A stretch of 49,648 nucleotides of DNA, taken from the NCBI GenBank assembly GCA_020438905.1, contig JAGQTQ010000010.1, positions 1 through 49,648 of the forward strand. The letters are read 5' to 3'. Both the position numbers and the translations under genes were made by a program. The notes under the pieces were generated by a model that was not told the DNA's origin, ran no database searches, and saw nothing but the letters and a program-made list of their open reading frames with translations. The first letter of the stretch is position 1. The number at the start of each line of letters is the position of its first letter. Source of the DNA: Mycobacterium sp. Its GTDB lineage: Bacteria > Actinomycetota > Actinomycetes > Mycobacteriales > Mycobacteriaceae. This document shows, in pieces, positions 44,902 through 49,648 of the stretch.

Positions 44902-47900
44902 TGTCCAACTTCACCTTCCTCCAGGCAGTCGGCTGGCCGGAGACCTACGCCGACTGCGCCCGCGCCGAAAGCTACGCGCTGAGCGATCCCCGCGCCGCCT
45001 GTATTTATGCCCGTCGCGCAGCCGAGCAGGTGGTCGACTACCTCTATGACGTTCTGGCGCTGCCCCTTCCGTACGCCAGCGACCTCTCGGCGCGGATCAA
45101 CGACGCCGTATTCAAGGCTAACACCGGTCAAGGGATCGCCGCGAAGCTCAACCTGATCCGGCGGCTGGGTAACTCTGCAGCACACGATCAGCAGCCGATC
45201 CCACCGCGCGCCGCCCTGGATGCGCTCAAGGAGCTACATCACGTGATGGTGTGGGCGGCCTTCCACTACTCGGCGAATCCCGATGCCGTGCCGATGAAGT
45301 CGGTGTTCGACCCAGCGCTGGCGAAGAGAGCCGCACCGCTAACCCGTGAGGAAGTGGCCCAGCTTGCGAAGAAGTTCGCCGAGCAGGAGGCCGCTCACGC
45401 GAAGGCTCTAGCGGCGAGGGATGCGGAGTCGGCGCAGCTGCAGGCGGAGCTGGAGAAGCTTCGCGCCGAGGTGCAGGCCGCGCAGGCGGCGAAGCAACTC
45501 GTCGATGAACGCGACTACACCGAGGCCGAGACCCGGGACACCTTCATCGACCTGCTTCTCGCCGAGGCCGGTTGGCCGCTGTCGGAGCCGCGTGACCGCG
45601 AATACCCGGTTACCGGTATGCCGCCCAACGATGCGAAGGGTTTTGTCGACTACGTGTTGTGGGGCAACGACGGGCTGCCCCTGGCTGTCGTCGAAGCAAA
45701 GCGCACCACCAAGAGTCCGCAGATCGGCCAGCAGCAGGCGAAGCTTTACGCCGACTGCTTGGAGAAGCAGTTCGGTCGCCGACCGGTCATCTTCTTCACC
45801 AACGGCTACCAGCACTGGCTGTGGGACGACGCCGCAGGCTATCCGCCGCGTGAGGTCGCCGGCTTCTACACCCGCGACGAGTTGGCTCTGCTGATCCACC
45901 GCAGGCATGCCCGAAAGCCCCTGAGCCAAGCGGCGATCGACTCCACGATCGTCGAGCGGCACTACCAGATCCACGGAATCCGGGCCATCGACGATGCCTT
46001 CGAGGCCAAGCAGCGACAAGCCCTGCTGGTGATGGCGACCGGATCCGGGAAGACACGCACAGTCATCGCGTTGGTGAAGCAGCTGATGGAGGCCGGCTGG
46101 GTCAAGCGGGTGCTGTTCCTGGCCGACCGCACCGCCCTGGTCACCCAGGCCGCCAACGCCTTCAAGGCGCACCTTCCGGCGCCGACCACGGTGAACCTGC
46201 TGACCGAAAAGGCTGCCGACGGTCGCGTCTACGTCTCCACGTATCCGACGATGATGAACCTCATCAACGACGTCGACTCCGGCAAGCGGGTCTTCGGGCC
46301 GGGCTACTTCGACTTAGTCGTCATCGACGAGGCGCACCGCTCCGTCTACCAGAAATACAGGGCGATCTTCTCCTGGTTCGACGCGCTTTTGGTCGGGTTA
46401 ACCGCTACCCCGAAGGACGAGGTCGACCACAACACCTACCGGCTATTCCACCTTGAGGACCGGGTGCCCACCTACGCCTACGACCTCAAGCAGGCTGTCG
46501 AGGAGGGATTCCTCGTACCGGCCCTGGGGGTGTCGGTTGGCACGAAGTTCCTCCGCCAGGGCATCCGCTACGACGACCTCACGGAAGAAGAGAAAGACGA
46601 TTGGGACACCCGGGAATGGGGCGAAGAAGGGCCGCCCGACGAGGTGTCCTCCGAGGAACTCAACCGATTCCTATTCAATGAGGACACCGTCGACCAAGTA
46701 ATGGCCACGCTGATGGAAAAGGGCCACAAGGTCACCGACGGTGACCGGCTCGGCAAGACCATCATCTTCGCCAAGAACCAGCGCCACGCAGAGTTCATCC
46801 AGCAGCGCTTCGACATCCAGTACCCGCACTACGCCGGTCACTTCGCCCGCGTCATCACCCACAGCACCACCTACGCGCAGAGCCTGATCGACGACTTCTC
46901 CCAACCCGAGAAGGCACCACACATCGCTATCTCGGTGGACATGCTCGATACCGGCATCGACGTCCCCGAGGTGCTGAACCTAGTCTTCTTCAAACAGGTG
47001 CGGTCGAAGACGAAGTTCTGGCAGATGATCGGCCGCGGAACCCGGCTGTGCCCCGACGTCTTCGGCCCCGGCCGCAGCAAGACGAACTTTTACGTCTTCG
47101 ACTTCTGCGGCAATCTCGAATACTTCAGCCAGGACCTACCCGGCTCGGAGGGTTCACTGCAGAAGTCGTTGAACCAGAGGCTTTTCGAGACGCGCATCGG
47201 TCTGGTCGCCAAGATCGACGCTGCCCTCAAGGGCGGCGAATCCAACGAGGAGCCTGAAGGCGCCGGCGAGCACAGCGAGGTGGGGCTGCGGTGGGACGTC
47301 GCGCGGCAGTTACACGCCATCGTCGATGGGATGACGCTCGACAACTTCCTCGTGCGTCCGCACCGCCAGCTGGTCGAGGAATACGCCCAGTGGCCGGCGT
47401 GGAAGAAACTCACGCCCGAAGCCGCCGAGGCGGTGGCGGACAACCTCGCCGGGCTTCCCTCGGGCCATGTCGACAGCGACGAGGACGCCAAGCGGTTCGA
47501 TCTATTGATCCTGCGCCGCCAGCTTGCCCAGCTCCAGGGCGACACCACGGTGATGGAGCGGGTTCGCGAGACCGTGCAGCAGATCGCGGCGGGGCTAGTC
47601 GGCAAGAACACGATTCCCTCAGTGGTGAAGCAGCAGGAGCTGCTCGAGGAGGTCGCCGGCGACGACTGGTGGGTTGACGTCACCCTGCCGATGCTTGAGA
47701 TCGCCCGCCGCCGGCTTCGAGGCCTGCTGCAGTTCCTCGACAAGATTCGCAAAGATCCCGTCTACATCGACATTCAGGACGAGCTGTCCGACGCCGTACC
47801 GATCGACCTCCCGGCCTTCGCGCCCGGCATCGACATGGACCGGTTCCGCTCGAAGGCTGCTGCCTACCTCAAGTCGCACGAGGATCATGTTGCGCTGCAA

Positions 47901-48323
47901 CGGCTCCGCCGCAACAAGGCGCTCACCCCGGATGACCTCCAGGCGTTGGAGCAGATGCTGTTGGAAAGCGGCGCCGGTGACGACAAGGCGATCGCCAAGG
48001 CGAAGGAAGATGCGCACGGCCTCGGGCTGTTCATTCGATCGCTTGTCGGCCTCGACCGACAGGCCGCAATGGAGGCTTTCGGCGGCTTCCTCGGAGGAAC
48101 TGCGTTGAGCGCCAACCAGATCCACTTCGTCAACCTCATCGTCGACGAGCTCACCTCAAACGGCATCGTGGAGCCGGCCCGTCTCTACGAGGCGCCCTAT
48201 ACCGACATCACCGCTCGAGGACCGGAGGCGTTGTTCAGCGCCGAACAGGTGGACAACATCGTCAGCATCCTTGACGCGGTACGGGCGAATGCTGCTCCAG
48301 ACGGTGCTGCTGGCGTGGCGTAG
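44901..48323 (+). CDS. hsdR: Type I restriction endonuclease HsdR with DUF4145 N-terminus
   Basis: 1,140 residues from the ATG that overlaps hsdS; the same frame is open further upstream but inside hsdS. An N-terminal DUF4145 domain (1-130) leads to a coiled coil (about 150-200) and a PD-(D/E)xK nuclease domain (Asp250 in GFVDYVLW, EAK 265-267). The SF2 motor domain has motif I MATGSGKT (378-385), DEAH (476-479) and GLTATP. The C-terminal domain contains the HsdM-contacting helices. It translocates DNA and cuts unmodified sites. Complete, so the system is probably active. Confidence 0.95.
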   Translation: MSNFTFLQAVGWPETYADCARAESYALSDPRAACIYARRAAEQVVDYLYDVLALPLPYASDLSARINDAVFKANTGQGIAAKLNLIRRLGNSAAHDQQPIPPRAALDALKELHHVMVWAAFHYSANPDAVPMKSVFDPALAKRAAPLTREEVAQLAKKFAEQEAAHAKALAARDAESAQLQAELEKLRAEVQAAQAAKQLVDERDYTEAETRDTFIDLLLAEAGWPLSEPRDREYPVTGMPPNDAKGFVDYVLWGNDGLPLAVVEAKRTTKSPQIGQQQAKLYADCLEKQFGRRPVIFFTNGYQHWLWDDAAGYPPREVAGFYTRDELALLIHRRHARKPLSQAAIDSTIVERHYQIHGIRAIDDAFEAKQRQALLVMATGSGKTRTVIALVKQLMEAGWVKRVLFLADRTALVTQAANAFKAHLPAPTTVNLLTEKAADGRVYVSTYPTMMNLINDVDSGKRVFGPGYFDLVVIDEAHRSVYQKYRAIFSWFDALLVGLTATPKDEVDHNTYRLFHLEDRVPTYAYDLKQAVEEGFLVPALGVSVGTKFLRQGIRYDDLTEEEKDDWDTREWGEEGPPDEVSSEELNRFLFNEDTVDQVMATLMEKGHKVTDGDRLGKTIIFAKNQRHAEFIQQRFDIQYPHYAGHFARVITHSTTYAQSLIDDFSQPEKAPHIAISVDMLDTGIDVPEVLNLVFFKQVRSKTKFWQMIGRGTRLCPDVFGPGRSKTNFYVFDFCGNLEYFSQDLPGSEGSLQKSLNQRLFETRIGLVAKIDAALKGGESNEEPEGAGEHSEVGLRWDVARQLHAIVDGMTLDNFLVRPHRQLVEEYAQWPAWKKLTPEAAEAVADNLAGLPSGHVDSDEDAKRFDLLILRRQLAQLQGDTTVMERVRETVQQIAAGLVGKNTIPSVVKQQELLEEVAGDDWWVDVTLPMLEIARRRLRGLLQFLDKIRKDPVYIDIQDELSDAVPIDLPAFAPGIDMDRFRSKAAAYLKSHEDHVALQRLRRNKALTPDDLQALEQMLLESGAGDDKAIAKAKEDAHGLGLFIRSLVGLDRQAAMEAFGGFLGGTALSANQIHFVNLIVDELTSNGIVEPARLYEAPYTDITARGPEALFSAEQVDNIVSILDAVRANAAPDGAAGVA

Positions 48324-48529
48324 CTATTCCGTACCGACATCCCGACAATCCACTATTCGTAGCGGGAGCCTTGCGGATGCCCGCCTGGATGGCACCGCTG
48401 AGAGCGTTCGCTGCACGGCCCTTGTTTTGTTAAGGGCATTCTCCACGGGTCCACGGACACACAACCCAGTCGTAAGGGAGGCTAGGAAGTACATCCTTGA
48501 TGAAAGCCTGGGTCTGCTGCACGAATAGG
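48324..48529. other. Intergenic gap between hsdR and the IS element
   Basis: About 205 bp with no plausible gene. No right-end transposon repeats (TTCCGC/GCGGAA pairs) or clear terminator are visible. The DNA is probably the remnant of cargo cut by the IS insertion. Confidence 0.5.
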
Positions 48530-48579
48530 TGACATCTGAGTTGGCTTGCCCAGTGTGGGCGGGCTGGAAGGATGTCCTT

Positions 48580-48888
48580 GTGCCCAGGCCTTACCCCCGT
48601 GAGTTCCGCGACGATGTCGTTCGCGTGGCCCGCAACCGCGAGTCCGGTGTGACGATCGAGCAGATCGCCACCGACTTCGGTGTCCATCCGATGACGCTGC
48701 ACAAGTGGATGCGCCAGGCCGATATCGACGAGGGCACCAAGCCCGGCACGAGCACCGGGGAGTCCGGTGAGCTGCGGGATGCGCGTCGCCGGATCAGATT
48801 GTTGGAGCAGGAGAACGAGGTCCTGCGTCGGGCCGCGGCCTACTTGTCGCAGGCGAATCTGCCGGGAAAAGGCTCTACCCGCTCGTGA
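48580..48888 (+). CDS. IS3-family transposase OrfA
   Basis: 102 residues from GTG with GGAAGGA upstream. The HTH of Pfam HTH_Tnp_1 type is seen (REFRDDVVRVARNRESGVTI; EQIATDFGVHPMTLHKWMRQ), followed by the leucine zipper RRIRLLEQENEVLRRAAAYL. It binds the ends of the element. The frame ends just after the orfB frame opens. Confidence 0.9.
   Translation: MPRPYPREFRDDVVRVARNRESGVTIEQIATDFGVHPMTLHKWMRQADIDEGTKPGTSTGESGELRDARRRIRLLEQENEVLRRAAAYLSQANLPGKGSTRS
48864..48870 (+). promoter_or_regulatory. Programmed -1 frameshift heptamer (G GGA AAA)
   Basis: In the orfA frame the codons read GGA-AAA with a preceding G, giving X XXY YYZ = GGGAAAA. Slipping back one base leads into the orfB frame at AGG-CTC-TAC. 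This would make the OrfAB fusion transposase, the active form in this family. Confidence 0.7.
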
Positions 48889-49648
48889 AGGAGCTCGCCG
48901 CCGACGGGATTCCCGTGGCGGTGACGTGCCGGGTACTCAAGCTCGCCCGCCAGCCCTACTACCGCTGGCTGGCTGACCCCATCACCGATGCCGAACTCGT
49001 CGAGGCCTACCGGGCCAACGCCCTGTTCGACGCACACCGTGATGATCCGGAGTTCGGTTACCGCTTCCTGGTCGACGAGGCCGGCGACGCCGGTCAGCCG
49101 ATGGCGCAGCGGACCGCGTGGCGGATCTGCTCAGACAACGGCTGGTGGAGTGCCTTCGGCAAGCGTAAACGCGGCAAGAACGGCAAGGCCGGTCCACCGG
49201 TGCATGACGATCTGGTGGGCCGTGACTTCACCGCCGAGGCACCAAATCGGTTGTGGCTCAGCGATATCACCGAGCACCACACCGGTGAGGGAAAGCTGTA
49301 CCTGTGCGCGATCAAGGACGTGTTCTCCAACCGGATCGTGGGTTACTCGATCGACTCGCGGATGAAGTCCCGGCTGGCCACCACCGCGTTGGCCAGTGCA
49401 GTGGCCCGTCGTGGTGAGGTCGCGGGCTGCATACTGCATTCGGATCGCGGATCTCAGTTCAGGTCAAGGAAATTCGTGCATGCGCTGGGCCGCTACGACA
49501 TGGTCGGATCCATGGGCCGCGTCGGCGCGGCCGGCGACAACGCGGCCATGGAGAGCTTCTTTTCCCTGCTCCAGAAGAACGTCCTGGATCGTCGCCGCTG
49601 GGATACCCGCGAGCAGCTCCGGATCGCGATCGTCACCTGGATCGAACG
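48885..49648 (+). CDS. IS3-family transposase OrfB (rve), partial
   Basis: Open from within the orfA tail to the window end, more than 250 residues; it has a GTG at 48885 but is normally made by the frameshift. The DDE catalytic residues are all visible: Asp in LWLSDITEH, Asp in ILHSDRGSQF and Glu in NAAMESFFSLLQK. The HTH_21 region (ELVEAYRANALFDAHRDDPE) precedes the rve core. Apparently intact as far as it can be read. Confidence 0.9.
   Translation, partial: MKELAADGIPVAVTCRVLKLARQPYYRWLADPITDAELVEAYRANALFDAHRDDPEFGYRFLVDEAGDAGQPMAQRTAWRICSDNGWWSAFGKRKRGKNGKAGPPVHDDLVGRDFTAEAPNRLWLSDITEHHTGEGKLYLCAIKDVFSNRIVGYSIDSRMKSRLATTALASAVARRGEVAGCILHSDRGSQFRSRKFVHALGRYDMVGSMGRVGAAGDNAAMESFFSLLQKNVLDRRRWDTREQLRIAIVTWIE

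Larger units (their letters stand above)
32937..49648 (+). mobile_element. Tn7-like transposon (left end and core; right end not seen)
   Basis: The left end (5'-TGTAGG) begins at 32937, 9 bp after the dnaB stop. It carries paired repeats, then tnsA, tnsB, tnsC and tniQ in one overlapping operon, and a second tniQ. The cargo includes an XRE regulator and a type I restriction-modification system, and an IS3 element lies beyond. No matching right-end repeats (ends in CCTACA, with GCGGAA/TTCCGC pairs) were found up to the window end, so the element probably continues. The far boundary here is the window edge, not a real end. A target duplication cannot be read; the five bases before the end are all T (32932-32936). 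Confidence 0.75.
48530..49648 (+). mobile_element. IS3-family insertion sequence, truncated by window end
   Basis: The left border is placed near 48530 (TGACATCTGAG), about 50 bp before orfA; this is an estimate, since the right inverted repeat lies beyond the window. It contains orfA and orfB in overlapping frames with a frameshift signal, as is usual for the family. The window ends within orfB. Confidence 0.72.

Noticed and set aside
32937..49648. A CRISPR-associated transposon (Tn7-like with two TniQ proteins)
   Set aside because: No cas genes, Cascade subunits, Cas12k or CRISPR repeat array are visible in the window. Two TniQs alone do not show RNA guidance. The unseen right part could still hold such genes.

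Overview
The window is high-GC actinobacterial chromosome, most likely from a rapidly growing Mycobacterium/Mycolicibacterium. Gene order and protein sequences recall the origin-proximal genes of M. tuberculosis (blocks Rv3913-Rv3906 and Rv0036-Rv0058). A GH63 glucosylglycerate hydrolase, described from rapid growers, and a class 3 intein in the DnaB P-loop, known from M. smegmatis, point the same way. Family assignments are from memory of sequences; no search was run.

Region 1 (1-9,989): minus-strand trxB (cut by the window edge), a short membrane protein in the usual anti-SigM position, sigM, the MurJ-pseudokinase fusion, a DUF6049 membrane protein and the Nudix hydrolase mutT4, then plus-strand pcnA and an Asp-repeat protein. 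Region 2 (about 9,990-10,170) is a repeat-rich junction. It joins the Rv3906 block directly to the Rv0036 block, which in M. tuberculosis lie on opposite sides of oriC.

Region 3 (10,153-30,629) is conserved housekeeping: mycothiol-dependent isomerase-like protein, MFS transporter, YqgE, Mtc28, leuS, an SDR, glucosylglycerate hydrolase, MarR regulator, alpha/beta hydrolase, ino1, PadR regulator, ponA1, a GT87-like membrane protein, a DJ-1/PfpI protein and the rpsF-ssb-rpsR-rplI operon. Region 4 (30,630-32,927) is a long AT-richer intergenic stretch with DnaA-box-like 9-mers, then dnaB with a 141-residue mini-intein in its Walker A motif.

Region 5 (32,937 to the window end) is accessory. A Tn7-like transposon begins about 9 bp after the dnaB stop codon. 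It has paired terminal repeats, an overlapping tnsA-tnsB-tnsC-tniQ operon and a second, convergent tniQ. A divergent XRE regulator shares an 18-bp perfect palindrome with that second tniQ. Beyond lie a complete type I restriction-modification system (hsdM-hsdS-hsdR) and a truncated IS3-family element. The right end was not found and probably lies outside the window. The position suggests that the 3' end of dnaB is used as a Tn7-like attachment site, much as Tn7 uses glmS. Two target selectors and a TnsA lacking the usual active-site lysine make this the most unusual part of the window.
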